Origin: Limiplasma sp036645955
Lineage (GTDB): Bacteria; Bacillota; Clostridia; Christensenellales; Aristaeellaceae
Reading direction: 5' to 3'
NCBI GenBank assembly: GCA_036645955.1
Contig: JAVXND010000064.1
Location: 1-14,963 of the forward strand
DNA length: 14,963 nt
Program-made: the position numbers and the translations under genes
Shown: piece after piece, positions 6,069 to 13,733 of the stretch
Numbering within the stretch: position 1 is the stretch's first letter
Layout of the letters: every line of letters starts with the position of its first letter
Notes under the pieces: generated by a model
What the model was told of the DNA's origin: nothing
Databases searched by the model: none
What the model saw: only the letters and a program-made list of their open reading frames with translations

Positions 6069-7343
6069 TTAGCGGTAAAGCATTTCACTGCGCTTGGGGC
6101 CTGTAGATACCATGTGAATGGGCACTTCAAGCTCTTTTTCAACAAATTCAATGTATTTGCGGCAGTTTTCGGGAAGCTGGCTCCACTCCGTTACGCCGCG
6201 CACGTCTGTTTTCCAGCCGGGCAGCATGGTGTACACAGGCTTGCACTTCATCAGGGTGGGCGTGCTTGGGAAATTGGTTATTTTTTCGCCGTTTGCCTCA
6301 TACGCTATGCATACGGGGATCTCGTCCAAATAGCCCAGCACATCCAGGTTGGTAAGCACCGCCTCGGTTGCGCCCTGTACCATGCAGCCATAGCGCGTAG
6401 CCACAGCGTCAAACCAGCCCACACGGCGGGGGCGGCCCGTGGTAGCGCCGTATTCACCCGCATCTCCGCCGCGGTTGCGAAGCTCGGTGGCTTCGTCGCC
6501 AAACAGCTCGGTTGTGAAGGGGCCTGCACCTACACAGCTGGAATACGCTTTGGTTACGCAGAAGATGTCCTTCATTTCGCTCGCAGGCACGCCAGCGCCC
6601 ACGGTGCCAAAGCCCGCCAAGGGGGAGGAGGATGTGGTGTAGGGGTAAATGCCATGGTCTGGATCGCGCAGACTGCCCAGCTGCCCTTCCAATAGCACGG
6701 TTTTGCCTTCCTTGAGCGCCTTGTGCAGGAAGAGCGTGGTGTCAATCACCATGGGGCGGATGCGTTCGCCTAGCGCCTTCATGTGGGCAATGAGGGCTTC
6801 CAGATCAATCAGCGGTTTGTGGTATAGGTTTTCCAGCGTCGCGTTTTTCTGCATTACAGCGCTGGTCAAACGGGTGCGAAGAATTTCGTCATCGTAAATC
6901 TGGCATACCTGAATGCCAATTTTGAGGTATTTGTCGCCATAGAAGGGCGCAATGCCGCTCTTGGTAGAGCCAAAGCTCGCCTTGCCAAGGCGCTCCTCCT
7001 CGTAACGGTCAAAGTCCACGTGGTAGGGCAGCATCACCTGCGCACGGTCGCTAATGAACAGCTTGGGCGTGGGTACACCGCGTTCCATAACACTTTGGTA
7101 TTCGGCCAATAGCTTGTCGATATCCAGCGCAACGCCAGGGCCGATTAAGTTAGCGATATGCGGATGAAAAACGCCCGAGGGAAGTAGATGAAGGGCGAAT
7201 TTGCCATAGTCGTTGATGATGGTGTGACCTGCGTTGGCGCCGCCCTGAAAACGAACCACAACATCGCTGTTTTCGGCGAGCACGTCGGTAATCTTTCCTT
7301 TGCCCTCGTCGCCCCAGTTTGCGCCTACGATGGTACGGACCAT
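6069..7343 (-). CDS. purA: Adenylosuccinate synthetase
   Basis: Catalyses IMP + aspartate + GTP to adenylosuccinate, the first committed step from IMP to AMP, in the cytoplasm. The protein has 424 residues, a normal length. The GTP/IMP loop WGDEGKGK (10-17) supplies catalytic D12, and GGANAGHT (34-41) supplies H40. The TTGRPRR motif with the IMP-contact arginine and the VGAGPF(T)TEL block are present, as is the C-terminal KPVYTMLPGWK base-binding region. It reads GANWGDEGKGK where most PurA have G(T/A)QWGDEGKGK, and SFGSTKSGIAPFY where most have IGTTKKGIGPAY. It therefore belongs to a divergent branch that I recall from gut Clostridia. The ATG at 7341-7343 follows an AGGGG site; a longer in-frame reading (start near 7388) would begin at the predicted transcription start. 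It is transcribed alone. Confidence 0.93.
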   Translation of the reverse strand: MVRTIVGANWGDEGKGKITDVLAENSDVVVRFQGGANAGHTIINDYGKFALHLLPSGVFHPHIANLIGPGVALDIDKLLAEYQSVMERGVPTPKLFISDRAQVMLPYHVDFDRYEEERLGKASFGSTKSGIAPFYGDKYLKIGIQVCQIYDDEILRTRLTSAVMQKNATLENLYHKPLIDLEALIAHMKALGERIRPMVIDTTLFLHKALKEGKTVLLEGQLGSLRDPDHGIYPYTTSSSPLAGFGTVGAGVPASEMKDIFCVTKAYSSCVGAGPFTTELFGDEATELRNRGGDAGEYGATTGRPRRVGWFDAVATRYGCMVQGATEAVLTNLDVLGYLDEIPVCIAYEANGEKITNFPSTPTLMKCKPVYTMLPGWKTDVRGVTEWSQLPENCRKYIEFVEKELEVPIHMVSTGPKRSEMLYR

Positions 7344-7393
7344 AAAATGATCCCCTTTCTGGTGGTAGATTGGAGGCATAAACCCCACACATC

Positions 7394-7422
7394 TTTATAC
7401 TATACAGTGTATAGAATGTCAA
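7394..7422 (-). promoter_or_regulatory. purA promoter with an operator-like repeat in the spacer
   Basis: On the minus strand a perfect TTGACA (7417-7422) and TATAAA (7394-7399) are exactly 17 bp apart. Transcription should begin near 7387, with a leader of about 44 nt. The spacer is almost filled by the inverted repeat CTATACA-G-TGTATAG (7400-7414, 7-bp perfect arms around one base). A protein bound there would block RNA polymerase. On the plus strand TATACT (7396-7401) could be the -10 of the divergent FMN-protein gene, though I see no good -35 for it. It is not a PurR-type box. The cognate regulator is not in this window. Confidence 0.75.
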
Positions 7423-7442
7423 GCAAACAGGAGGAAATCTAC

Positions 7443-8546
7443 ATGATTCAAGCAAAAAAAATGCTGGTAGCCGCCCTTGCGCTGGTGCTTGTGTGCGGCA
7501 TGACCATGCAGGCGGCCTTTGCCGCCGCCTTACAGGATGGCATTTATCGCGATTCAGCACCCGGGCAAAATGGGGAGCTCATTGTAACGGTGAGCGTTCG
7601 GGAGGGTAAAATCATAGCCTTTAGCGCGGAAAACAAGGATGGCGCGCAAAAAAACGAGTACTTTCAAAAAGCGGAGGCAGGGCTCCAAACGGCAGTGCTT
7701 GAAAAACAGAGCTTGCAAGGCGTAGATGCGGTTAGCGGCGCAACAGGCACCTCTAACACGCTGCTCACCGCGCTGGAGGGTGTCATGAAGCAAGCGCAGG
7801 CGGCATTTCCCGCCCCGCAGGGCGGAACGGGCGGAGCGGGCGAACGCGCCGCCGCCACGCCGCGCCCCACGCTCAACCCCGCCAAGGCAGAGGTGTTTAC
7901 GGGGCTTGGCAGCACAGCCAATTTCAGAGTCGGCCCCGGCAAGGATGATACAGGCACCCCTGTATATAGCTTTAATGTCACCATGGCCAATGCCCTTTTT
8001 GACAAGGACGGCAAAATATTGGATGTATGCGTGGACATTTACGAGGTCGCCACCCCCAATTACGATGGCAAGAGCATGCCGCGTTTTAGCGGCTGGCCAA
8101 AGCAAGAGGGCTATAATGTTTTTAACTTTGAAGCAGGCAAGGTGGATGGTGTCAGCAAAAACACAGAGGAAAGCGCGGCCAAGGAGCTGTCGGAGTGGAA
8201 AACCAAGCGTGAGCGCGGGGACAGCTACGGCATGAATCCCAAAAACGAATGGTATCAGCAAATGCATGCTTATGAGCAGTGGATGATTGGCAAAACAACG
8301 GAGGAGCTGCGGCGCTGGTTTGCGCATAGCACAAGCGAGCGCAACGGCCGCCCCATCAAGCCGGATAGCGAGCAGGCAGAGGATCAAAAGGCGCTGAAAG
8401 CCTTAACGGAAAAGGATCGGCAACAGCTGTATGATGTGGTGAGCATGGCCACCATGAGCTTGAGCGATGGGCATGGGCTGATTTTAGAAGCCATCGAAAA
8501 GGCCTATGAAAACCGCACCCCCGTGGATCAAGTGGAAGTGGATTGA
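7443..8546 (+). CDS. Exported FMN-binding domain protein with a second, related C-terminal domain
   Basis: A 367-residue secreted protein. Residues 1-28 are a signal peptide with a type I cleavage site (QAAFA-A) and no lipobox. Residues about 30-118 form an FMN_bind domain (as in RnfG/NqrC) with the flavinylation motif SGAT at 98-101; in this family ApbE attaches FMN to the threonine. A Gly/Ala/Pro-rich linker (121-147) leads to a second region (about 148-355) with PVYSFNVTMANALFD, EVATPNYDGKSM and an end, VVSMATMSL...ILEAIEKAYEN, that lines up with VSGATGTSN...LTALEGVMKQA of domain 1. Methionine 335 takes the glycine place in the motif. ATG 7443-7445 follows AGGAGG at 8 nt. Divergent from purA, single gene, bidirectional terminator after it. 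An extracellular flavin electron-transfer role is inferred; no partner oxidoreductase or apbE is in the window. Confidence 0.8.
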   Translation: MIQAKKMLVAALALVLVCGMTMQAAFAAALQDGIYRDSAPGQNGELIVTVSVREGKIIAFSAENKDGAQKNEYFQKAEAGLQTAVLEKQSLQGVDAVSGATGTSNTLLTALEGVMKQAQAAFPAPQGGTGGAGERAAATPRPTLNPAKAEVFTGLGSTANFRVGPGKDDTGTPVYSFNVTMANALFDKDGKILDVCVDIYEVATPNYDGKSMPRFSGWPKQEGYNVFNFEAGKVDGVSKNTEESAAKELSEWKTKRERGDSYGMNPKNEWYQQMHAYEQWMIGKTTEELRRWFAHSTSERNGRPIKPDSEQAEDQKALKALTEKDRQQLYDVVSMATMSLSDGHGLILEAIEKAYENRTPVDQVEVD

Positions 8547-8572
8547 TGGGCGCAAGGCTGATCATTTTACTG

Positions 8573-8609
8573 AAAAAGGGACTGCGGCATTTCGCCGCAG
8601 TCCCTTTTT
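8573..8609. terminator. Bidirectional intrinsic terminator between convergent genes
   Basis: A perfect 16-bp stem (8573-8588 with 8594-8609) has a 5-nt loop ATTTC. The GC-rich core GGGACTGCGGC is flanked by AAAAA on the left and TTTTTTT on the right. It therefore gives a U-tract on both strands. It lies 26 bases after the FMN-protein stop and 13 bases after the oppA stop, and serves both. Confidence 0.93.
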
Positions 8610-8622
8610 TTGCATTTCCCGT

Positions 8623-10398
8623 TTATTCAACTGTTGCGTAGGTCCACAACGCATCGCCTGTGCTCAAAAGTATCAAGTTTTTCACGTTTGGCTTGAGCAT
8701 GTAGGGGTTGGTGTAGAAGTACAAAGGTGCAACGCTGCCCGTTGCCATCAGAATGTTCTCAGCTTCGGCGCAAAGCTTGGCACGCTCAGCAGGATCTGTG
8801 CACGCTTTGACCTTGTCAACCAGTGCATCGAAGCAATCCGCCCAAGTTTGATCGCCGTTGGGGCCCCAATACGCACCTAAGCCTGCGTCCTTGGTGGCTT
8901 CTGTGTTACGCTTGTAATCACCCAGATCCTTGCCTAGGCGAGGATAGTTGTTGCCAGAAGCGGAAACAAAGATCTCCAGGAAGTTGACGCAATCGTTGAA
9001 ATCAGCGATCCAGCCCATGCGCGCGGATTCCGCATCACCCTTCTTGAGCTTTTCCTGTAAGGTAGCCCAAGCTTCGGTGTTGATGGTGCCCGTAATGCCA
9101 ACCTGATTCCATGTTTCCTGCACATACTGCATAATGGCGGCATTAGCGCCGCTGTTATTGAAGGCAAACTCAATGCTGGGGAAGTCGGTGAACACAATGT
9201 CGCCGCCTTCAATGGTGCCAGTGTGGGGGTAGCCTAAGTCAACCAAGGTTTGCAGTGCAGTTACCATGTCCTCTGTGTAGTTCTCATTCACAGCAGAAGG
9301 CGTGGCGGTGCCAGTGTACCAGCTGCTATAGCCCTCTGCGACGCGAACATCGGCATTTAAGCCGTCGCTTAAGCTCTTGGGATAGAAGCCTGTGGCAGGC
9401 TCTTGCCCGCCCATGGTGACATACTCAACCAAATCCTTGCGGTTGATCATCTGTCCCAAAGCAAAGCGTGCCTTGCTCTGTTCTTGGATGGTGAGCTGTT
9501 TCGTGCTGGGGGAAATATCCTTGTGCACATTAAACAGGATATACCAAGTGCCGATATAGTCGCCCATCACCAATTGTCCGGGATAGCTGGCGTAGAGGCG
9601 CTCATACTCGGTGGGGTCAATGGCATTGATGAACTGTGCCGTATCGTTTTCAAAAGCGGTCAAAATGGCTACGTTATCTTCCGATAGGTAGCAGTTCACG
9701 CCGCCTAGCGACACAACAGACGCGTTCCAGTAGTTGGGGTTTTTCTCAAAGGAAATCACGTCATCCACAGCATACTTCGTCATGCGGAAAGCGCCGGTAC
9801 CGATGTAGGTTTCAGGCTTGGTAGCCCAAGCGCCTTCGTTGTCGGCAATTGCGGTCTTTACGGGGAAAAAGGTCGGAAAGGCGCAGAGGTTGAGGAAGTA
9901 CGAGGTGGGGTTGGCCAAGGTAACGGTGAAGGTACGCGCCGCATCATCGGTTACGATGTTGAGGGGGCCTGCGCCGTCGTTGTAGCCGTCCACATAGCTG
10001 TAGAGGAAGCCGTAGTCAGCGCCAAGATCAACGGACGCGGCACGGTTCCAGCTCGCGGCCACTTCGCTGGCTTTGAGGTCGGTACCATCGGACCATTTGA
10101 GGCCGTCACGCAGTGTAAAGGTGTACACCAGCTTGTCGTCGGTTACGGTGTAGCTTTCCGCCAGCTCGGGGGATAGGGTAGGTACACCATCCACTGGCTG
10201 GTAACCCATCAGTCCTGCGAACGCAAGCTTCAAAACATTGGAGCCGCTGGAGGCGCTGTTGAGCGCTGGATCGATGGACAGGGGTGTGCCGCCGCCGTAA
10301 AACACGGAAATCGTTTTGCCTGCTTCTTCTGCTGCAGCCATTGTCACACAGCCCAGAAGCATCGTGAGTGCGAGCACCATTGCAAGTACCTTTTTCAT
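8623..10398 (-). CDS. oppA: Oligopeptide ABC importer, substrate-binding protein (SBP_bac_5)
   Basis: The extracytoplasmic peptide receptor, 591 residues, of the size normal for OppA/DppA. After the signal sequence (1-23) comes the SBP_bac_5 fold. It has the family-typical opening (ISVFYGGGTPLSIDPALN) and the classic LAESYTVTDDKLVYTFTLRDGLKWSDGTDLKASEVAASWNRA region. The signal has Cys17 in LLGC, a borderline lipobox, and also a good type I site (TMAAA-EE) shortly after; which is used is uncertain. The ATG at 10396-10398 is chosen because AAGGAGG sits 6 bases upstream; a longer reading to 10455 lacks a ribosome binding site. It is last in the importer cluster, separated from oppF by a structured 209-bp gap, and ends at a strong terminator. 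Peptide specificity is inferred from the family, and DppA-type is equally possible. Confidence 0.9.
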   Translation of the reverse strand: MKKVLAMVLALTMLLGCVTMAAAEEAGKTISVFYGGGTPLSIDPALNSASSGSNVLKLAFAGLMGYQPVDGVPTLSPELAESYTVTDDKLVYTFTLRDGLKWSDGTDLKASEVAASWNRAASVDLGADYGFLYSYVDGYNDGAGPLNIVTDDAARTFTVTLANPTSYFLNLCAFPTFFPVKTAIADNEGAWATKPETYIGTGAFRMTKYAVDDVISFEKNPNYWNASVVSLGGVNCYLSEDNVAILTAFENDTAQFINAIDPTEYERLYASYPGQLVMGDYIGTWYILFNVHKDISPSTKQLTIQEQSKARFALGQMINRKDLVEYVTMGGQEPATGFYPKSLSDGLNADVRVAEGYSSWYTGTATPSAVNENYTEDMVTALQTLVDLGYPHTGTIEGGDIVFTDFPSIEFAFNNSGANAAIMQYVQETWNQVGITGTINTEAWATLQEKLKKGDAESARMGWIADFNDCVNFLEIFVSASGNNYPRLGKDLGDYKRNTEATKDAGLGAYWGPNGDQTWADCFDALVDKVKACTDPAERAKLCAEAENILMATGSVAPLYFYTNPYMLKPNVKNLILLSTGDALWTYATVE

Positions 10399-10443
10399 TG
10401 TAACCCTCCTTGATCTTTTCTGCCAAATGGATGCTGCGGATAT

Positions 10444-10505
10444 CAAAAGCTCCATTGCCCGAAAGGAACGTCACCGTTATTTTCGCAATCGGAACCGAGC
10501 TTTTG
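10444..10505 (-). promoter_or_regulatory. Nested stem-loop in the oppF-oppA gap
   Basis: Outer arms CAAAAGCTC (10444-10452) and GAGCTTTTG (10497-10505) are perfect over 9 bp. Inside, ATTGC (10454-10458) can pair with GCAAT (10485-10489), and AACG (10467-10470) with CGTT (10475-10478) around a TCAC loop. Together they make a 62-nt branched or bulged hairpin in the message just upstream of oppA. A second repeat lies at 10554-10591. No convincing promoter was found in the gap, so a processing or stabilising element is the simplest reading. Confidence 0.5.
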
Positions 10506-10553
10506 TTACCCCCGCTCATTCATCTGGCGGTTTTTTATCATACGTTCACCCTT

Positions 10554-10591
10554 TTTTTGAATGGCTTTCTCGCTTGAAGAGCATTCAAAAA
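10554..10591 (-). repeat. 10-bp inverted repeat after oppF
   Basis: TTTTTGAATG (10554-10563) pairs with CATTCAAAAA (10582-10591) around an 18-nt loop. It starts 17 bases past the oppF stop in the direction of transcription. In the transcript it is followed by A residues, not U, so it is not a standard terminator. It may partly block 3' exonucleases. Confidence 0.45.
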
Positions 10592-10607
10592 GCATGGGTG
10601 CGTATCA

Positions 10608-11594
10608 TCATAGGTTGTGGCAAGCCACAAAATGCCCTGGCGCCACCTCGCGAATCTTTGGGCAGGTCTGTGCGCATGCCGCGGTTGCACGCGAGCAACG
10701 GGTGCGAAAGCTACAGCCGCTGGGCAGGTTCAGGGGGCTGGGCACATCGCCGTGCAGCACAATGCGCTGCATTTTCCGTGCCTTGACGGGGTCGGGTATG
10801 GGCACCGCAGATAATAACGAAATGGAATAAGGGTGCAGCGGGTGATGGTTGAGCTCGTTAGCGTCTGCCAGCTCCACAATTTTGCCAAGGTACATTACCG
10901 CTATGCGCTGCGAAATGTGTTTAACCACCGACAAGTCATGCGCAATAAACAAATACGTAAGCCCTAGGCTGTGCTGTAAATCCTCCAGCATGTTGATGAC
11001 CTGTGCTTGAATGCTCACATCCAGCGCAGATACAGGCTCGTCGCAAACAATAAATTCCGATTTAGAGGCCAGCGCCCGCGCAATGCCAATGCGTTGCCGC
11101 TGTCCGCCGCTAAACTCATGGGCGTAGCGCGTGGCCTGCTCGCTTGAAAGCCCCACAATGGATAGCAGTTCATTGATGCGGTCGTTGCGCTCAGCCTTGC
11201 TTTTGCACAGCTTGTGTACATCGATGGGTTCCGCCACAATATCGCCCACCGTCATGCGCGGGTTAAGGGAGGAATACGGATCCTGAAACACCATTTGAGC
11301 GCGCTTGTGAAGCATGCTGATGGATTCCTTGCCCTCTATTTTGGTGCCGTCAAAAACCACCTCACCCCCTGTGGGTTTGTAGAGCTGTAATAAACTTCGC
11401 CCTGCCGTGGTTTTGCCACAGCCGCTTTCCCCCACCAGCCCTAAGGTTTCGCCGCGCTTGATGTCAAAAGAAACATCATCCACCGCTTTTAACACAGAGG
11501 TTTTCATAAAGCCCGTGGTAATGGGAAAATATTGTTTGAGGCCGCGTACCTCTATCATGTATTTTGAAGCACCCGCATCGCGGATTTCACTCAT
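10608..11594 (-). CDS. oppF: Oligopeptide ABC importer, ATPase F
   Basis: One of two ATPases that drive the peptide importer, 328 residues. Walker A GESGCGKTT is at 55-63, Q-loop FQDPYSSLNPRMTVGD follows, the signature FSGGQRQR starts at 161 and Walker B FIVCDEP is at 181-187. The C-terminal oligo_HPY extension carries five cysteines (294, 300, 307, 311, 325), in the pattern GCSFRTRC...C...C...C. Members of this group have been shown to hold a [4Fe-4S] cluster there, as in the mycobacterial Opp ATPase. ATG 11592-11594 (MSEIRDAG) is preferred, with AAAGGA about 11 bases upstream. An ATG at 11606 overlaps that site, and an in-frame TTG at 11627 is a further alternative. It lies 48 bp after oppD. 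DppF is an equivalent name. Confidence 0.9.
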   Translation of the reverse strand: MSEIRDAGASKYMIEVRGLKQYFPITTGFMKTSVLKAVDDVSFDIKRGETLGLVGESGCGKTTAGRSLLQLYKPTGGEVVFDGTKIEGKESISMLHKRAQMVFQDPYSSLNPRMTVGDIVAEPIDVHKLCKSKAERNDRINELLSIVGLSSEQATRYAHEFSGGQRQRIGIARALASKSEFIVCDEPVSALDVSIQAQVINMLEDLQHSLGLTYLFIAHDLSVVKHISQRIAVMYLGKIVELADANELNHHPLHPYSISLLSAVPIPDPVKARKMQRIVLHGDVPSPLNLPSGCSFRTRCSRATAACAQTCPKIREVAPGHFVACHNL

Positions 11595-11642
11595 GGTATC
11601 AACCATCCTTTCCAAAAGCACCCACAAACCATATGCAAGGCT

Positions 11643-12665
11643 TTAGCCCTTGTTTTCTTCCTTGTTGGCTGTTTGTATAGGCGAATCCATCACATCGCCC
11701 TCCTTCACATTCATCCAGCAGGCGCTGAGATGATCCTGCGCAACCCAGCATTCCTTGGGCTGCTGCTGCAAGCAGACCTTCATGGCACGCTCACAGCGCG
11801 GTGCAAAAGCACAGCCCGCAGGCAGGTTTAACAGGTCGATGGGTGTACCCGCAATGGGCACCAGGCGTTCTTTATCATCGCTATCTATTTTGGGAATGGA
11901 ACGCATTAAGCCCTTGGTGTATTCATGCTTTGGGTTGTAGAAAATTTGATCGGCGGTGCCGCGTTCGCATACCTTGCCCGCGTACATCACAATCACCTCG
12001 TCGCACATGCCCGCAATCACACCCAAGTCATGGGTAATCATGATAATGGCCATGCCCAGTTTGCGCTGTAATTCGCCCATCAGCTCCAAAATCTGCGCTT
12101 GTATGGTCACGTCCAAAGCGGTGGTGGGTTCGTCGGCAATCAGGATATCGGGTTCGCAAGCCAAAGCCATAGCAATCATCACACGCTGGCGCATACCGCC
12201 CGAGAGCTCATACGCATATTGCTTCATGCGCTTTTCAGGCTCGTTAATGCCCACCAAGCCCAGCATTTCCACCGCACGCGCCCATGCCTGCTTTTTATTG
12301 CGTTGGGTGTGAAGCAATATGGCCTCCATCAGCTGGTTGCCAATGGTGAAGGTGGGGTTTAAGCTGGTCATGGGGTCCTGAAAAATAATGCTGATTTTGT
12401 TGCCGCGAATGGCGCGAATCCGCTCCTCAGGCGCGCCCACAAGCTCCTCGCCCCTGAATTGGATGCTGCCGCTCACAATACGCCCCGGATGCGTGAGTAT
12501 CTGCAAAACCGAATAGGCGGTTACGCTCTTGCCGCTGCCGCTTTCCCCTACAATGCCCAGCACCCGCCCCGCATCCAAGTTAAAGGAAATCCCGTTCACC
12601 GCGCGCACCTCGCCCGAGGGGGTGAAGAAGGTGGTGTGCAGATCCTTTACTGATAACATAGCCAT
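11643..12665 (-). CDS. oppD: Oligopeptide ABC importer, ATPase D
   Basis: Partner ATPase to the downstream F subunit, 340 residues with the chosen start. Walker A GESGSGKS is at 40-47, Q-loop FQDPMTSLNPTFTIGN follows, signature LSGGMRQR starts at 154, Walker B ILIADEP is at 174-180 and the H-loop is IMITHDLG. The C-terminal extension has the GTPIDLLNLPAGCAF segment and cysteines at 285, 291, 298, 306 and 316, again fitting an iron-sulfur site. A GTG start at 12674 is possible but lies one base after the AAAGGAG site. The ATG at 12663-12665 has that site 10 bases upstream and is preferred; ATG 12659 is a third option. It follows oppC by 15 bases, within one transcript. Confidence 0.9.
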   Translation of the reverse strand: MAMLSVKDLHTTFFTPSGEVRAVNGISFNLDAGRVLGIVGESGSGKSVTAYSVLQILTHPGRIVSGSIQFRGEELVGAPEERIRAIRGNKISIIFQDPMTSLNPTFTIGNQLMEAILLHTQRNKKQAWARAVEMLGLVGINEPEKRMKQYAYELSGGMRQRVMIAMALACEPDILIADEPTTALDVTIQAQILELMGELQRKLGMAIIMITHDLGVIAGMCDEVIVMYAGKVCERGTADQIFYNPKHEYTKGLMRSIPKIDSDDKERLVPIAGTPIDLLNLPAGCAFAPRCERAMKVCLQQQPKECWVAQDHLSACWMNVKEGDVMDSPIQTANKEENKG

Positions 12666-12680
12666 CTCATTCACACTCCT

Positions 12681-13724
12681 TTATGAACGCAATTTGGGAT
12701 CAAATGCATCGCGAAGCCCATTGCCAAGTAGGTTGAAGGAAAGTACAATCATGAAAATGGAAAGGGCGGGGAAAACAAGCAAATAGGGATAGCTCACCAA
12801 GCCCGAACGCGCATCGGAGGCCAGAGAGCCTAGTGACGGCATCGGCATGGACACGCCCAAGCCCAAGAAGGAAAGAAAGCTTTCCGTAAAAATGGCACTG
12901 GGAATTTGCATGGCGGCGGTGATGATAATAACGGAAATACAGTTGGGAATCATGTGCTTGCGAATGATGCGCGCGGGGGATGCGCCAATGGCACGCGAAG
13001 CCAGCACATATTCCTGCTCTTTTATGGATAGGATTTGCCCACGCACCTGCCGCGCCATGCCCACCCAATAGAGCAAGCCAAACACGATGAAAATACTGAC
13101 CATGCCAGCGCCGAGCTTTGCAATCAGCACATTTGAGCTTGTGCTGACCACATCCTTAATAGCTACCGAAAGCAAAATCACAATCAGCACATCTGGCAGG
13201 GAATAGATGATATCCACAATTCGCATCATGATCATATCCACCCTGCCGCCAAAAAAGCCTGATATGGAGCCGTAAATAATGCCGATGACCACCACAATAA
13301 AAGCAGAAATAATGCCCACCAAGAGGGAAATGCGCGTGCCGTAAATCACACGAATGGCATAATCACGGCCCAGCGAATCCGTGCCCATGATGTGGGGAAA
13401 TACCTCCTGCCCTTTTTCGATCTTAGCCAGTTCCTTTTTGGAATACTCAAAGGGGTTGAGGTTTTTGGAGCTAACCTCCTGCTTGGTATAGCTGTATGGG
13501 TAAAATTCTGGCACAATAAACGCAATGAGTGTAATCAGCAAAATAATCGCCATGCAAACCACGGAAATCTTATTTTGAAATAACCGCCGCATGGCATCCC
13601 GCATGAAGGAAACGGATTGACGCATGGTGGTTTGCTGTTGCTTTTCCTCCTCAGAGGCGGGGGCAAACAGGTTGGGATCCACCTGAAAGCTCAGGGGGTT
13701 TTGAAACGCTTGTTTATTTTGCAT
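12681..13724 (-). CDS. oppC: Oligopeptide ABC importer, permease C
   Basis: Membrane permease of the peptide importer, 347 residues. A cytoplasmic N-terminal tail of about 50 residues leads into the first span (VVCMAIILLITLIAFIVP), then the external OppC_N segment ending in HIMGTDSLGRDYAIRVIYGTRISL, a hallmark of OppC/DppC. The BPD_transp_1 core follows, with the ATPase-contact EAA-type loop around EYVLASRAIGASPARIIRKHMIPN. The C-terminus NLLGNGLRDAFDPKLRS is typical. A GTG at 13730 is in frame, but the ribosome binding site GAGG is too close to it; the ATG at 13722-13724 sits 7 bases downstream of that site and is chosen. The site overlaps the oppB stop, so the two are probably coupled. Confidence 0.92.
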   Translation of the reverse strand: MQNKQAFQNPLSFQVDPNLFAPASEEEKQQQTTMRQSVSFMRDAMRRLFQNKISVVCMAIILLITLIAFIVPEFYPYSYTKQEVSSKNLNPFEYSKKELAKIEKGQEVFPHIMGTDSLGRDYAIRVIYGTRISLLVGIISAFIVVVIGIIYGSISGFFGGRVDMIMMRIVDIIYSLPDVLIVILLSVAIKDVVSTSSNVLIAKLGAGMVSIFIVFGLLYWVGMARQVRGQILSIKEQEYVLASRAIGASPARIIRKHMIPNCISVIIITAAMQIPSAIFTESFLSFLGLGVSMPMPSLGSLASDARSGLVSYPYLLVFPALSIFMIVLSFNLLGNGLRDAFDPKLRS

Positions 13725-13733
13725 GTTCACACC

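Noticed and set aside
7344..7387. Purine riboswitch in the purA leader (and likewise at 5914-5957 for the BMP operon)
   Set aside because: Both predicted leaders are about 44 nt, shorter than a purine aptamer, and show no three-way junction core.
7554..8387. A 277-codon minus-strand open frame opposite the FMN protein
   Set aside because: The plus-strand frame has a signal peptide, a domain motif and a strong ribosome binding site. The antisense frame has none and reflects codon bias.
10554..10591. Intrinsic terminator after oppF
   Set aside because: The stem is AT-rich and is followed by A residues instead of U in the transcript, so it was listed only as an inverted repeat.
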